A stretch of 64,000 nt of DNA from Thermoanaerobaculales bacterium (GCA_029287235.1 JARFRM010000288.1:59891-123890), one strand, 5' to 3'; shown: positions 9,955-20,679, counted from the first letter of the stretch. Made by a program: numbers and translations. The notes: generated by a model not told the origin, from the letters alone.

Positions 9955-10035
9955 CGATGGCCTTTGCGATGTTCTTGGCGTTCGTGGCGGTCTTTGCGGT
10001 GAACCTGCGACGCGACCTTGGCGCCTTTGCGGCTC
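9955..10035 (-). repeat. Quasi-periodic GCAAAG intergenic repeat
   Basis: gcgatggcctttgcgatgttcttggcgttcgtggcggtctttgcggtgaacctgcga; near-identical layout to 6669-6725. Confidence 0.75.
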
Positions 10036-11110
10036 AACCCTTCTGTAGTTCCCGCAAAACCTCGACCGCCTCGGCGGTTTCGACCCGCTGATCGAGGACG
10101 ACCCCGTCATCGGTGGGGAGAACCCACGCGATCCCGTCGGCGTCGCGTTTCTTGTCCACCGCGATGTAGGAGCAGACCGCCCCGGCATCGAGATCGGCGA
10201 TGCCTGGGCGCTCGCCGAGCTTTCGGGAGGCGGTGCGAAGTTCCTTCTCGCCGTCGGCCGAGAGCAGTCCGTGTCGTCGCCCGAGGATCGCCGCGGCTTC
10301 GAGGCCCCACGCCACCGCCTCGCCGTGGAGAAATCGTTCGTAGCGGGTGGCCGCCTCGAGGGCGTGGCCCATGGTGTGGCCGAGGTTGAGAGCCTTGCGG
10401 CGGCCGGCTTCGCGCTCGTCTTCGGCGACGACCTCGGCCTTGATGGCTACCGACCGAGCGACGAGGGCCTCCCACGCCTGTGGAGACATCGAGTCGTAGC
10501 CCATCTCGATCGCCTCCGGCGCCAGGTCCAGAAGCGATCGGTCGTTGATCCATGCAGCCTTGACGACCTCGGCGAGACCTGCCCGGAGCTCGCGGGCGGG
10601 CAGAGTCGAGAGGGTGTTGGTGTCGGCGATGACCAGGCGGGGAGGCCAGAAGGCGCCGACCAGATTCTTGCCCTCCGGCAGGTTGACCCCGGTCTTGCCG
10701 CCGACGGCGGCGTCGACCATCCCGAGGAGGGTCGTGGGTGCGGCGATCCAGGCGATGCCGCGAAGATACGTGGCGGCGGCGAAGCCCACGGTGTCGGTGA
10801 TGATCCCGCCGCCGATCGCGAGCGCCGAACCACCGCGATCGAGACCGTTTCCGAGCCAGTGTCGGCAGGTTCTTTCGACGGTGGCCCAAGTCTTGTTGGT
10901 CTCGCCGCCGGGCAGCTCCAGGAGATCCAACCCGAGGGCGGCGGCCAGCTTCCGACCATGGAGCGGTCCCACCGTCGTGTCGGTGACGATGGAGCGGGGA
11001 AGGGCGAGATTCTCGCCGTTGAGAATCTCGCCCAGTCTCTCGAGGCCTCCGGGTCCCACAATCGTCCTGTAGTCGCCCCGTCCTGACTTGACGTCGAGAT
11101 TGGCAGTCAT
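10034..11110 (-). CDS. aroB: 3-dehydroquinate synthase
   Basis: LELPGGETNKTWATVERTCRHWLGNGLDRGGSALAIGGGIITDTVGFAAATYLRGIAWIAAPTTLLGMVDAAVGGKTGVNLPEGKNLVGAFWPP. Start MTANLDV chosen over upstream M. Confidence 0.95.
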   Translation of the reverse strand: MTANLDVKSGRGDYRTIVGPGGLERLGEILNGENLALPRSIVTDTTVGPLHGRKLAAALGLDLLELPGGETNKTWATVERTCRHWLGNGLDRGGSALAIGGGIITDTVGFAAATYLRGIAWIAAPTTLLGMVDAAVGGKTGVNLPEGKNLVGAFWPPRLVIADTNTLSTLPARELRAGLAEVVKAAWINDRSLLDLAPEAIEMGYDSMSPQAWEALVARSVAIKAEVVAEDEREAGRRKALNLGHTMGHALEAATRYERFLHGEAVAWGLEAAAILGRRHGLLSADGEKELRTASRKLGERPGIADLDAGAVCSYIAVDKKRDADGIAWVLPTDDGVVLDQRVETAEAVEVLRELQKG

Positions 11111-11246
11111 GGAGCCATGGTACACGGAGTGGTGGTCGATGGCGGGATCCGGGATTCTTGGTTCAATTGAGATCGGTTCTTATTTTATTGCTCTGTAAGG
11201 ACTTGAGTGGTACCGTCTGAGGGTTGGCGACGACGCTCCCCGGAGG

Positions 11247-14200
11247 ATGTTGATGAGAACTTCGATCAGGCTGGCGATGGTGGCGATGGTGGCGACTGTG
11301 GTTTTCGGTGGATCGATTCCGGTGGGCGCTTCCGAGGTGATCACGCTCAACCCGGCGACGACCGGTCTCGTTTTCGAAGTCGGCGAGGACGAGATCCTCC
11401 ACCTTCGGGTCTCCGAAGTGCGGCTTGATCACATCGAAATCGGCGGCGCCGACTGGACGATCGTTCAAGTGCCCGGTGGCCACAATTTGATGGATCGAGG
11501 CCTCCCGTCGTTGCCGTATTTGAGCAGCGAGTACCTTCTGGATCGGACCGGCGGTATCGAAGTCGAGCTGGTCAGCCTCAAGCTCCGTGAGATCGACCTC
11601 GGCGCCCGTGGCATGGACGGTGTCGCGCCCTCCAAGGGGCATTTCGATCGGAACGTCGATCCAGAAAGCGTGCCCTGGACCTTTGACGACAAGGTCTACC
11701 AAGGAGCCGCGAGGTACCCGAGGGAGGATGTGTGGGTTGATGGGCCCCACATCGCGGGGCCCCTGCGCGGTCAGACTCTGCGATTCCCCCTGGCCCATTG
11801 GCGTCCCGATACCAATACCCTCTCGGTGGTCGAGGAAGCGTGGTTCCGGGTGGTTGATCTGACCAACGCCGGCAACCCGCGGGTCGGACCGGACCGTCCG
11901 CTAACCGGGCTCTTCGAAGCGTCCGCACGACTCCACGCCGTCAACTACGAGTCCTTCCGCGGCCGGACCTTGTCGTTTGTCGAGACTGGACGGCTGTTGA
12001 TCATTGCCGATCCCGACTTTCTCGACGAAATCGCACCGCTGGCCGAGTGGGAGACCTTGGTCGGCTATCCGACCACCGTCGTGTCCACCGCGGTGACCGG
12101 AAACACCACGACCTCGATCAAGGCCTTTATTCAATCGGTTTACGACGAGCCCGAAGGGTTGGCCTGGATCATCCTGGTGGGGGACTCACCACAGATTCCG
12201 ACTTTGACCGGGGTTCACAGCCAACATTCGCCGTGTGATGCCTGCTACACCAGGCTCGAGGGTGCTGACAACCGGGCGGACGCCGCGATCTCCCGGATCT
12301 CCGCCGTGGATGGGGACCAGGTGACGGTTCAGGTGTCGAAGATCCTTGCGTACGAGCAACAGCCGGACATCGGATCGGCCGGCGCCTGGTATCAGGCGGG
12401 GTTCGGGATCGGGTCGGATGACACGGGAGGAACCGGGCTGGCGGACTGGGAACGGATCGAGCTGCTGCGCGGTGATCTCATGGAACCCGTCTACACCTAC
12501 ACCGAGTTCGACCAGATCTATCACTCAAGCGCCACCGCGGGTCAGGTGTCCACCGCGGTCAATGAGGGCCGGAGCATGGGCCTCTACATCGGCCACGGTT
12601 CGAGCAGCGGATGGGTCACCACGGGTTTCAACACCACCAGCGCACACAATCTGACCAACGCCGAAATGTTGCCGACTATCTGGTCGGTGGCGTGCAACAA
12701 CGGCGAGTTCACCGTCACCGAGTGCTTCGCGGAGGCGTGGCTGCGCAGCGATGCCGGCGGCGCGGTCAGCTTCGAGGGCGGCACAACCACCGAGTCATGG
12801 GTGCCTCCCTGCGATGCCCAGCGCGCCATCGTCGATGCGCTGCGGCTCGAGACCGCCTTCACCACGGGTGGGCAGCACATGGCGGGCAAACAGGGCGTCA
12901 TGGATCTCCATGGCGATAGCAACTCCTCGGAGGGCAACAAGTGGGTGGAGCAGTCGGCACTCTTCGGCTCGTGCACGACCTGGATGCGCACCCTGCCGGC
13001 GGTCAGCCCGGACGAACCCGACGATTTCAGCTCGGCAGGTGGCGTCGTTTCGCTCACCGTGAAAGTGGGTGGAGCCCCTCTCGCCAAGGCCGGTGCCGCC
13101 ATCGTTTCGTTCTACGATTCAACCGGAGGGGTCGATGTCGTGGGTTCGGGCCTGATCGACGACAACGGCGTGGTGACGGCCACCGTGACGGGAGACCCGA
13201 CCCACTGTCACATTCACGGCCAGAATCTGATCCCGACCTCCTTCGAGCTCGGCGCCCGCGAGGCCGGTCGGATCTCCCTCGACGGTGCGGCCTACGCCTG
13301 CGCCGACACGGTCACCCTGCGGGTGGCCGACAGCAACATCCCCGGTTCGAGCCCGGGAACCATCGACACGACGACCGCCGAGCTGGCGACGGGCGGCGCG
13401 ACGCACACGGTGACGCTCACCGAGGTGGCCGCCGACCGCGACATCTTTGTCGGCACCGCGGTCCTCGGGACCGATCTCGCCGTCGGCAACGGCGACACCC
13501 TCGTTGCCACCTACATCGACGCGGATGATGGCGATGGCGGCGTGAACATCTCGCGAACCGCAGACGCGGGGGTTGACTGTTTGGGTCCGGTCATTACCGA
13601 CATCCAGGCGACGGCCGTTGAGTCGTCGGTCAGCTTCAGTTACACAACCGACGAACCGGGCACCACGGTCGTGGTCTACGGGGAGACCGCACCGCCGAGC
13701 TCCGTCGTCAGCGACGACACCTTGACGACCGATCACCAGATCACCATCGACGGTGTTTCGCCGTGTACGACCTACCTCTTCGAAGTCCGATCCGCCGACG
13801 CGCTGAACAATCTGACCAGCGACAGCAACGGTGGCGCTTTCCACCGGGTGGACACGGCCGGCTGGGCGAGCTTCTTCAGCGAGACTTTTGACTCCGACCC
13901 GGGTTGGACCATCGACAACGGCAGCTTCTCGACGACCGGATGGGCATTCGGCGAGCCCACCGGATCCGGTCAGGACAACTACGGCGGGCCCGATCCGACG
14001 GCCGGTTTCACGGGCGTCGATGTCTACGGCGTCAACCTCGAAGGCGACGCGCCGGCAAACGTTGGTGACAACGAGATCAAGCTCACGACGCCGGTGATCG
14101 ATCTGTCCGCGGCGACCTCGGTCCGGCTTCGCTTCCGGCGCTGGCTGGGTGTCGAGCAGAACATCTACGATCACGCGCGGGTTCGGTTGTCCCTTGACGG

Positions 14201-14483
14201 TGGCAACAGCTGGCAGGCGGCCTGGGAGAACGGCAGCACAACCATTGATGATCAGGCGTGGATCGAGCAGGTCATCGAACTTCCGCAGGCGGTCGGCCAG
14301 AACCAGGTACGGATCCAATGGACCTACGGGTCGGCGGATGGCCTCTGGAACTACTGTGGCTGGAACATCGACGATGTCGTCGTCGAGGGCGGCGTGCCCT
14401 GCGGCACTGTGAGCCCGCTCTTCGCCGATGGCTTTGAAATCGGCAGCTGCGGGATGTGGAGCACTGTCGTCGGCGAGAACTGA
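11247..14483 (+). CDS. Secreted gingipain-like (family C25) cysteine peptidase with C-terminal FADGFE motif
   Basis: Signal peptide; WIILVGDSPQIPT; YIGHGSSSGWVTTGF (catalytic His region) and IWSVACNNGEFTVTECFAEAWL (catalytic Cys region); Ig/CUB-like C-terminal domains; ends LFADGFEIGSCGMWSTVVGEN. Confidence 0.8.
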   Translation: MLMRTSIRLAMVAMVATVVFGGSIPVGASEVITLNPATTGLVFEVGEDEILHLRVSEVRLDHIEIGGADWTIVQVPGGHNLMDRGLPSLPYLSSEYLLDRTGGIEVELVSLKLREIDLGARGMDGVAPSKGHFDRNVDPESVPWTFDDKVYQGAARYPREDVWVDGPHIAGPLRGQTLRFPLAHWRPDTNTLSVVEEAWFRVVDLTNAGNPRVGPDRPLTGLFEASARLHAVNYESFRGRTLSFVETGRLLIIADPDFLDEIAPLAEWETLVGYPTTVVSTAVTGNTTTSIKAFIQSVYDEPEGLAWIILVGDSPQIPTLTGVHSQHSPCDACYTRLEGADNRADAAISRISAVDGDQVTVQVSKILAYEQQPDIGSAGAWYQAGFGIGSDDTGGTGLADWERIELLRGDLMEPVYTYTEFDQIYHSSATAGQVSTAVNEGRSMGLYIGHGSSSGWVTTGFNTTSAHNLTNAEMLPTIWSVACNNGEFTVTECFAEAWLRSDAGGAVSFEGGTTTESWVPPCDAQRAIVDALRLETAFTTGGQHMAGKQGVMDLHGDSNSSEGNKWVEQSALFGSCTTWMRTLPAVSPDEPDDFSSAGGVVSLTVKVGGAPLAKAGAAIVSFYDSTGGVDVVGSGLIDDNGVVTATVTGDPTHCHIHGQNLIPTSFELGAREAGRISLDGAAYACADTVTLRVADSNIPGSSPGTIDTTTAELATGGATHTVTLTEVAADRDIFVGTAVLGTDLAVGNGDTLVATYIDADDGDGGVNISRTADAGVDCLGPVITDIQATAVESSVSFSYTTDEPGTTVVVYGETAPPSSVVSDDTLTTDHQITIDGVSPCTTYLFEVRSADALNNLTSDSNGGAFHRVDTAGWASFFSETFDSDPGWTIDNGSFSTTGWAFGEPTGSGQDNYGGPDPTAGFTGVDVYGVNLEGDAPANVGDNEIKLTTPVIDLSAATSVRLRFRRWLGVEQNIYDHARVRLSLDGGNSWQAAWENGSTTIDDQAWIEQVIELPQAVGQNQVRIQWTYGSADGLWNYCGWNIDDVVVEGGVPCGTVSPLFADGFEIGSCGMWSTVVGEN

Positions 14484-14584
14484 GCGCGCGAGCGGCGGCC
14501 TCCTTCCGAACTGGAACAGATGCACCGGATCGTTTTGCCGCGAGGGTCGCCACGGGAACGGGCACGGACGTTGGCGCTTCCAAC

Positions 14585-14612
14585 AAAAGGGGCCCCGCGA
14601 GGGGCCCCTTTT
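14585..14612. terminator. Bidirectional intrinsic terminator between convergent genes
   Basis: AAAAGGGGCCCC-GCGA-GGGGCCCCTTTT, perfect 12-bp stem. Confidence 0.85.
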
Positions 14613-14634
14613 GGGTTGATGATGAATACGTTCT

Positions 14635-17538
14635 TTAGAACCGGAACTTGGCGCCGACCTGGTAGGTTCGCGGGGTGCCTGGAAGATTGTTCGCGCCGAA
14701 GTCATCGTCGAAGTAGTCGAACTCGTCGGTGAGCCAGTTGGAGGCGTCGAAGAGGTTGAAGACCTCGGCGATGAGCTCGAGCTGCATCCGTTTGCCGAGG
14801 TTGGCGGTCCAGCTCAGACGGAGATCGAAGGTGGTGAAGTTGGGCTGCCTTTCGGTGTTGCGGTCGAAGAGTTCGAAAACACCGGGGGCGACCTCGACCA
14901 TGGCGGTCTCGTTGCGGTAGCCGTCACCGTTGTTGTCGTCGGGATCCTCGGCCGAGTACGGGTAGCCGCTCCGCCGGGTGTAGATGCCCGAGACGAGGAA
15001 GTTGGCGGGAAGCTGCCAACCGAAGGAGGTCACGAACTTGTGGCGGGCGTCGAAGTTCGAGTAACCCCAGCTGTAGGAAAGATCGAACTGATCCTGGGGG
15101 AAGTCGCTGGACGACGACACCGAACGCTCGTTGGAGTCGTGGTCCTTGGAGCTCGACCAGGTGTAGGAGAAATCGATGAACCAGTTGTCGGCGAAGCGCT
15201 TGCGACCGTGAAGGATAACCGCGCGGTACTCCTGGTCTGCATCCGAGAAGAACTGGATGATCTGATCGAAGTCGTCGTAGACATCGCCATCGACATAGGT
15301 CGGGCGACCGTCGGGGGTGGTTCCGCCATCGGGACGGATGTTCTGGTCCCACTTGCGCTGGAGCTTCTTGGTGTCCTGCCAGATCGCGCTGATCCCGAGG
15401 GAGAAGTTGCGGACGATCTCGCGCTCGTAGCCGAGGGACATGCGAAGGGTCTCGGGGTTCTCGAAGGACGGGTCGTAGACGAAGATGTCGGGTCGGACCG
15501 CGTCTCCGGCATCCGAAGGCGAGTTCCAGGTGTTGGGAAAATCAGGACAGACGCCGGGGTTGTCGAAGCAACGCACCGAGTAGCGGACCACGCGGATGCC
15601 GTTGGTGAGCATGGCGTTGGCGTCGAGCAGGGTCGGGGTGTTGTCGTAGAACATCCCAATGCCGCCTCGAAGCACCGATTTGCCGTCGCCTCCGATGTCC
15701 CAGGCAAAGCCGACCCGGGGCGCGAAGTTGTTGGAGTCGTTGGGGATCTGACCGGTGAGCGGATAGAGCGGGTTGGTCTCTTTGGGTTTGTCGTGCTGCT
15801 GGAACTCGTAGCGCAGACCATAGGTCAGGGTGAAGTTCGGCGCCGCCCGCCACTCGTCCTGGAAGTAGGCCGCATAGTAGTTGTTGGTGAACTTCACCGC
15901 ACCGTCGTAGTCGGAGAAGCTCTGGGTGTAGCTGAACGGCGTGCCGCCGTCGAGGAAACCCTCGTCATCGCCTTCCCACTCGTTGTAGGAGTAGGAACCA
16001 CCGCCATAGCGGAAGAAGCCGTCGTCAAAGCTGACGAAATCGAGATTGACGCCGAACTTGAAGGTGTGTTGGCCTTTGTAGAAGGTCAGATTGTCGATGA
16101 GCTGGATCCGATTCTCATCCAGAAAGTTGGGCAGGAACTGGTTCTGGCCCCAGTTGGCGCGGAAACGGAAGATCCCGACTTCCGGGATATCGGTGTTGTT
16201 GGCGCCGCGCGGGCGCTCTTCCACCGACCACTGGAGATATGCCTCGTTGAACATGGAGTCGGTGAAGACCGAGTTGAGGGTGCCGACCAGCGAGTTGAAG
16301 CTGTTCTCCTCGAGCCCGTTGTTGGAACGACCGGTGTTGGAGAACGTGGAGGTGAGGTTTTTGCCTTCCTGGGTGGAATAGTTGTCGCGAATGGTCAGCA
16401 GGTGGTTGTCGCTGAGCTGCCAGTCGAGCTTGATGAGGAAGACCAGCGCGTCGTTGGTGGTCGGGATCTCACCGAAGTCTGACTGGGTGGTCTGGCCGCC
16501 GGTCTCGGTCGCGAAGTCGAGACCTGTAAGTGCTTCCCAGTCGGCCGTCCGGTCAAAGGGGAAATCGCGGAACTGGACAAAGTACGGGATCTCGAAGTCC
16601 TGCGCATCCACCGAGGTGAAGAAGTGCAGCTTGTCACGGACGATCGGTCCGCCGAGGGCGAAACCGTACTGGAGTTGCGATTGCTCGGTCGGGTCGCGAG
16701 GATCGACCTGGTCGTTGCCGGCGGTGCTGCCGACCATGGAGTCGTTGGTGTAGTAGGTCCAGAGCTCACCGCGGAAGCTGTTGGTGCCCGACTTTGTGAT
16801 GGCGTTGATCACCGCACCCGAAGAGCTGAACTGGGTGCCATAGTCGGATTTGATGACCTGGAGCTCTTTGATGGCTGCCTGCGAGAAGGTGAAGGGCGGG
16901 CGGGTGCCGCCGCGCTCCTCACCAAAGAAGCTCGACTGGTTGTTGGCGCCGTCGATGTTGAACGAGTTCTGGATCGCGCGGGCGCCGACGTTCAGGCCGC
17001 CACGGGCGCCCTGAACGGCATCGGTGTCACCATAGGTGGCACCCGGGGTCAGCAGTGCGAAGTCGGTGAAGTCGCGGCCCTGCAGGGGCAGGTTGGCGAT
17101 CTGCTCATCGCTGACTTTCGCCGACGCGTTGGGGTTCGTGGTCTCCACCACCGGAGCTTCGGCAGTGACGACGATCTCCTCCTCGACGGCGGAGAGCTCG
17201 AGGGCGAAGTCGATCCGGACCGATGAGCCCAGACCGATGCTGATACCGCGATAGATGGAGGTTTTGAACCCGGCCAGGGTGGATTTGATCTCGTACGCGC
17301 CCACCGGGATCAGGGTGAGGCGGTAGAAACCGCTCCCGTCCGAGACCGCCCGCCGGGTGAAACCGGTCTCCGTGTTCTTGATCTCGATGGTGGCGCCCGG
17401 CATGATCGCTCCATTGGGGTCGGTCACGGTACCGAAGAGCTGACCCGTTGAAGAGTCCGACTGCGCCAAGAGGGTTTGAGGCGCCAGCGCGACGAGCGCC
17501 AACACCAAGAGTCCGCCGATAAATCGATGACCTTTCAT
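14635..17538 (-). CDS. TonB-dependent receptor with N-terminal carboxypeptidase regulatory-like domain (Oar-like)
   Basis: Signal peptide; GQLFGTVTDPNGAIMPGATIEIKNTETGFTRRAVSDGSGFYRLTLIPVGAYEIKSTLAGF; plug domain; C-terminal beta-strand ending YQVGAKFRF. Confidence 0.92.
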   Translation of the reverse strand: MKGHRFIGGLLVLALVALAPQTLLAQSDSSTGQLFGTVTDPNGAIMPGATIEIKNTETGFTRRAVSDGSGFYRLTLIPVGAYEIKSTLAGFKTSIYRGISIGLGSSVRIDFALELSAVEEEIVVTAEAPVVETTNPNASAKVSDEQIANLPLQGRDFTDFALLTPGATYGDTDAVQGARGGLNVGARAIQNSFNIDGANNQSSFFGEERGGTRPPFTFSQAAIKELQVIKSDYGTQFSSSGAVINAITKSGTNSFRGELWTYYTNDSMVGSTAGNDQVDPRDPTEQSQLQYGFALGGPIVRDKLHFFTSVDAQDFEIPYFVQFRDFPFDRTADWEALTGLDFATETGGQTTQSDFGEIPTTNDALVFLIKLDWQLSDNHLLTIRDNYSTQEGKNLTSTFSNTGRSNNGLEENSFNSLVGTLNSVFTDSMFNEAYLQWSVEERPRGANNTDIPEVGIFRFRANWGQNQFLPNFLDENRIQLIDNLTFYKGQHTFKFGVNLDFVSFDDGFFRYGGGSYSYNEWEGDDEGFLDGGTPFSYTQSFSDYDGAVKFTNNYYAAYFQDEWRAAPNFTLTYGLRYEFQQHDKPKETNPLYPLTGQIPNDSNNFAPRVGFAWDIGGDGKSVLRGGIGMFYDNTPTLLDANAMLTNGIRVVRYSVRCFDNPGVCPDFPNTWNSPSDAGDAVRPDIFVYDPSFENPETLRMSLGYEREIVRNFSLGISAIWQDTKKLQRKWDQNIRPDGGTTPDGRPTYVDGDVYDDFDQIIQFFSDADQEYRAVILHGRKRFADNWFIDFSYTWSSSKDHDSNERSVSSSSDFPQDQFDLSYSWGYSNFDARHKFVTSFGWQLPANFLVSGIYTRRSGYPYSAEDPDDNNGDGYRNETAMVEVAPGVFELFDRNTERQPNFTTFDLRLSWTANLGKRMQLELIAEVFNLFDASNWLTDEFDYFDDDFGANNLPGTPRTYQVGAKFRF

Positions 17539-17598
17539 TCCACACTCCCTTCCTTCCTACCTATATGAAAACCCGTGAAAAAATCTTCGGCGCCCACG

Positions 17599-19272
17599 TC
17601 ATGGGGTCACCACTGTTGTGCTTTCCGTGGTCAATGCGGGTGCGATCCACCAATTGTTGTCGATTTCCGGTTGCCATGAACCGTTTCGGGCGATGAAGTC
17701 TCCGATGAGATCGGTCATCTCGTCGGAAGACTGCCAGACGACTTCGGTCTCCGCGAGGTGCGGGTAACCCCCGCCTCCGGCCGCGCGGTAGTTGTTGCAG
17801 ACGAGGGTGAAGACCTGATGAAGATCGACGGCATGGCCTTGGATCCGCATATCACGCACCCGGTGGCCCACCTCCCGGGTGGGGTCCAAACGATAGGAAA
17901 CCCCCGCCATCGTGTCCACGTTGTAGTGCGGGATGGTGGCGTCTGTCAATAGCGTGCAGCCGGTGTTCGAGGCGCAATCGAGCCCGTCGTAATAACGTGC
18001 CGCGTGCTCGAGAATGTCTTTGATTTCTGCTCCGCTGACCGCAACCTTCACAAGGGTATTGGGATAGACGTAGAACGCGTAGATCCAGCGCCAGGTCACC
18101 GGCCCTGCCGAGAGATCCGGGGTACGGTCGGTGAGCAGTGAGGCGAGGGAGAGATCCGCCCCCGACGCTTCGAGCTGGACCCGATGGATGAGATCGAGAG
18201 CGGCGCAATCGCGGAGCCGGCAACCGGCCACGCTCAAAGCCTCGGTGACGTTGCCCACGGGTCCATCGAGGGCCTTGGCGACACGGTGGTGAAGTTCGGC
18301 CATGGAGGCCTTGATCGTTTCATCCGGCACGACATCGATCAGCGGGAGGTTGCGGCCTTCCCACGAGGCGATCCGCCAACCATCGGTCCCGTGTTCAAAA
18401 TCGAGGTCGATTCGGGTCAGTAGGCGGGCGCGGGCCCTCGGTTGCGAAACGATGGCGCCGCCGACCTTCCGGGGGGGGATGTCCCGGTGGGTGTGGCCGG
18501 TGAGGAGAACATCGACTCCGGGAATCTGCGCCAGTCGCCAGGCGAAGTCTTCGTGCTCGGTTCCGGAGGAGGCGCCGTCATCGAGGTCCTTTTCGAATCC
18601 GGTGTGGGCGAGGAGGACGATCAGGTCGCAGTCTTCCTTGTCGCGCAGCAGACGGACCTGCTCGCGGGCGACCTCGTCCATGGGACGGAAGATGAGACCC
18701 CGGTAGTGTTCGGGTCGCTCCCAGCCCGGAATGTTCGGGGTCACCATCCCGATGACTCCGACGCGAATGTCACCGGCTTTGATGACCATGTGGGTCTGGA
18801 ACGCCGGTGTTCCGGTCGTCTCGGCGATGGTGTTGGCCGACAGAAATGGGAAGTCCGCCTGTTCCTCGGCCCGGCGGAGGACCTCGAGCCCGAAGTTGAA
18901 CTCGTGGTTGCCCACCGCCATGGCGTCGTAGCCGATGAGATTCATGGTGGCGATGGTTGGGCTCGGTTCGGACCAGCGGACATGGGGGAACTGCTCAAGC
19001 GGCGTGCCCTGGATGGTGTCGCCCGAATCGAGCACGAGGACGGTTCCGTCACCTTCGTGGCGGATCTCCTCGACCAGAGTCGCCACCTGGGCCAGGGAGC
19101 CGTCGGCGGGCCGGTTTCGGAAGTCGTCCCAGGGCAGGACGCTGCCGTGAAGATCGGAGGTGTGAAGGAGAGTGAGTCTCTGATGCTGCGCCGCGGCATA
19201 CTGTGGTGTGAGGGTGGTCACCGATGCGCACCCCACAATGAGAATTGTGGAAAGCCGAAGTCGTCCAGCCAT
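17599..19272 (-). CDS. Bifunctional UDP-sugar hydrolase/5'-nucleotidase-like metallophosphoesterase
   Basis: LLHTSDLHGSVLPWD, DSGDTIQGTP, AVGNHEFNFGLEVL, VDVLLTGHTHRDIPP, C-terminal 5'-nucleotidase domain. Confidence 0.9.
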   Translation of the reverse strand: MAGRLRLSTILIVGCASVTTLTPQYAAAQHQRLTLLHTSDLHGSVLPWDDFRNRPADGSLAQVATLVEEIRHEGDGTVLVLDSGDTIQGTPLEQFPHVRWSEPSPTIATMNLIGYDAMAVGNHEFNFGLEVLRRAEEQADFPFLSANTIAETTGTPAFQTHMVIKAGDIRVGVIGMVTPNIPGWERPEHYRGLIFRPMDEVAREQVRLLRDKEDCDLIVLLAHTGFEKDLDDGASSGTEHEDFAWRLAQIPGVDVLLTGHTHRDIPPRKVGGAIVSQPRARARLLTRIDLDFEHGTDGWRIASWEGRNLPLIDVVPDETIKASMAELHHRVAKALDGPVGNVTEALSVAGCRLRDCAALDLIHRVQLEASGADLSLASLLTDRTPDLSAGPVTWRWIYAFYVYPNTLVKVAVSGAEIKDILEHAARYYDGLDCASNTGCTLLTDATIPHYNVDTMAGVSYRLDPTREVGHRVRDMRIQGHAVDLHQVFTLVCNNYRAAGGGGYPHLAETEVVWQSSDEMTDLIGDFIARNGSWQPEIDNNWWIAPALTTESTTVVTP

Positions 19273-19387
19273 GGCGTGCGGGGATCATATCAGAGCCCGA
19301 GGGTCCGGTCTTGCTTGGCGGGTGGACCGTGACCGCGTATAACTGAGCCATGGTTTCATTTGCTCAACGACTCAGGATCGCCTCCCC

Positions 19388-20575
19388 ATGAGACGGCTTC
19401 GATTTCTTACAGGTGGGGAGTCCCATGGACCTCGGCTGACCGCGATTGTCGAAGGTCTGCCGGCGGGTCTCGAACTCGATCGGACGGGCATCGACGGGTG
19501 GCTCAAGAGAAGGCAGCACGGCTTCGGCCGCGGCGGCCGGCAGCGAATCGAGACCGACATCGTTGAGGTCACCGGAGGGCTCCGGAACGGAAGGACCATG
19601 GGCGGCCCGCTGGTGCTCGAGCTCGAAAACCAGGACTGGAAGAACTGGTCCGAGGTGATGGATCCCTGGGCGACCGATCAGGAGCAGGCACAGAATCGCG
19701 CAGTGACCCGGCCTCGGCCCGGGCACGCCGACTACTCCGGTGGGGCTGCTACGGACCAGCTCGAGGACATGCGCAACGTGCTCGAACGGGCATCGGCGCG
19801 TGAGACCGGGGCGAGGGTCATGGCCGGCGCGGTCTGCGCCCGACTGCTCGCCCGGTATGGGATCGTGCTGCGGTCGGCGGTGCTTCAGCTCGGGCCGCAC
19901 GTCGTCACCGAAGGTCCGCCGACGTGGGAAGATCTCGCCGCGGTAGATTTCGATTCACCCCTGGTCACACCCCGTCCCGACCGCGAAGAGGCTCTGGTGG
20001 AGGCGGTTCGCGCCGCCCGCACCGATGGCGACACCATGGGCGGGGTGGTCGGCGGCGTGGTTCGCGGGCTGCCGCCGGGTCTCGGTTCGCACACCCACTG
20101 GGATCGCAAGCTCGATGGGCTGATCGTTCACGCTCTGGTGAGCATCCACTCGGTCAAGGCCGCCGCCATCGGGGCCGGGATCGAGGTGGCGGGGCGCTTG
20201 GGGTCCCAGGCTCACGATGCGATCCACGTAGCTGACGGGCGGTTGCGCCGGGACAGCAATCGCGCCGGCGGGCTCGAGGGCGGGGTGACCAATGGTGAGG
20301 ATCTGGTGGCGAGGGCCTATTTCAAGCCCATCTCCACGCTCCGCAAGGGGTTGCCGTCGGTGGATCTCACGACCGGCGAGACCGGAGCGACGGCGTGGGA
20401 GCGTTCCGATGTGACCGCCATCGGCGCGGCGCCGGTGATCGTCGAGTCCATGCTCGCGCTGGTCCTCGCCGACGAGCTGCTGGTCAAGCTCGGCGGTGAC
20501 GCGATCGTCGATACCGACACCGCTTGGGAGGCGCTCTGCAAACGTCTCGAGCCCTGGTGGCGTCCCCGCGCCTAG
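19388..20575 (+). CDS. aroC: Chorismate synthase
   Basis: MRRLRFLTGGESHGPRLTAIVEGLPAGLELD, RPRPGHADYSGGAATDQLEDMRNVLERASARETGARVMAGAV, GGLEGGVTNGEDLVARAYFKPISTL. Confidence 0.96.
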   Translation: MRRLRFLTGGESHGPRLTAIVEGLPAGLELDRTGIDGWLKRRQHGFGRGGRQRIETDIVEVTGGLRNGRTMGGPLVLELENQDWKNWSEVMDPWATDQEQAQNRAVTRPRPGHADYSGGAATDQLEDMRNVLERASARETGARVMAGAVCARLLARYGIVLRSAVLQLGPHVVTEGPPTWEDLAAVDFDSPLVTPRPDREEALVEAVRAARTDGDTMGGVVGGVVRGLPPGLGSHTHWDRKLDGLIVHALVSIHSVKAAAIGAGIEVAGRLGSQAHDAIHVADGRLRRDSNRAGGLEGGVTNGEDLVARAYFKPISTLRKGLPSVDLTTGETGATAWERSDVTAIGAAPVIVESMLALVLADELLVKLGGDAIVDTDTAWEALCKRLEPWWRPRA

Positions 20576-20679
20576 AGTTCTGCTGCTGACCCGGAAGAAG
20601 GTTCCTTCGGCTCCGGCCTTCCTGGACGCCCAAGGCGTCCCAGCGTCGCGCGATCAGCGTGGTCATGTGTCCTTGCGGT

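Noticed and set aside
17539-17600. Possible riboswitch upstream of the TonB receptor
   Set aside because: Only ~60 bp of intergenic DNA with no recognisable aptamer architecture.
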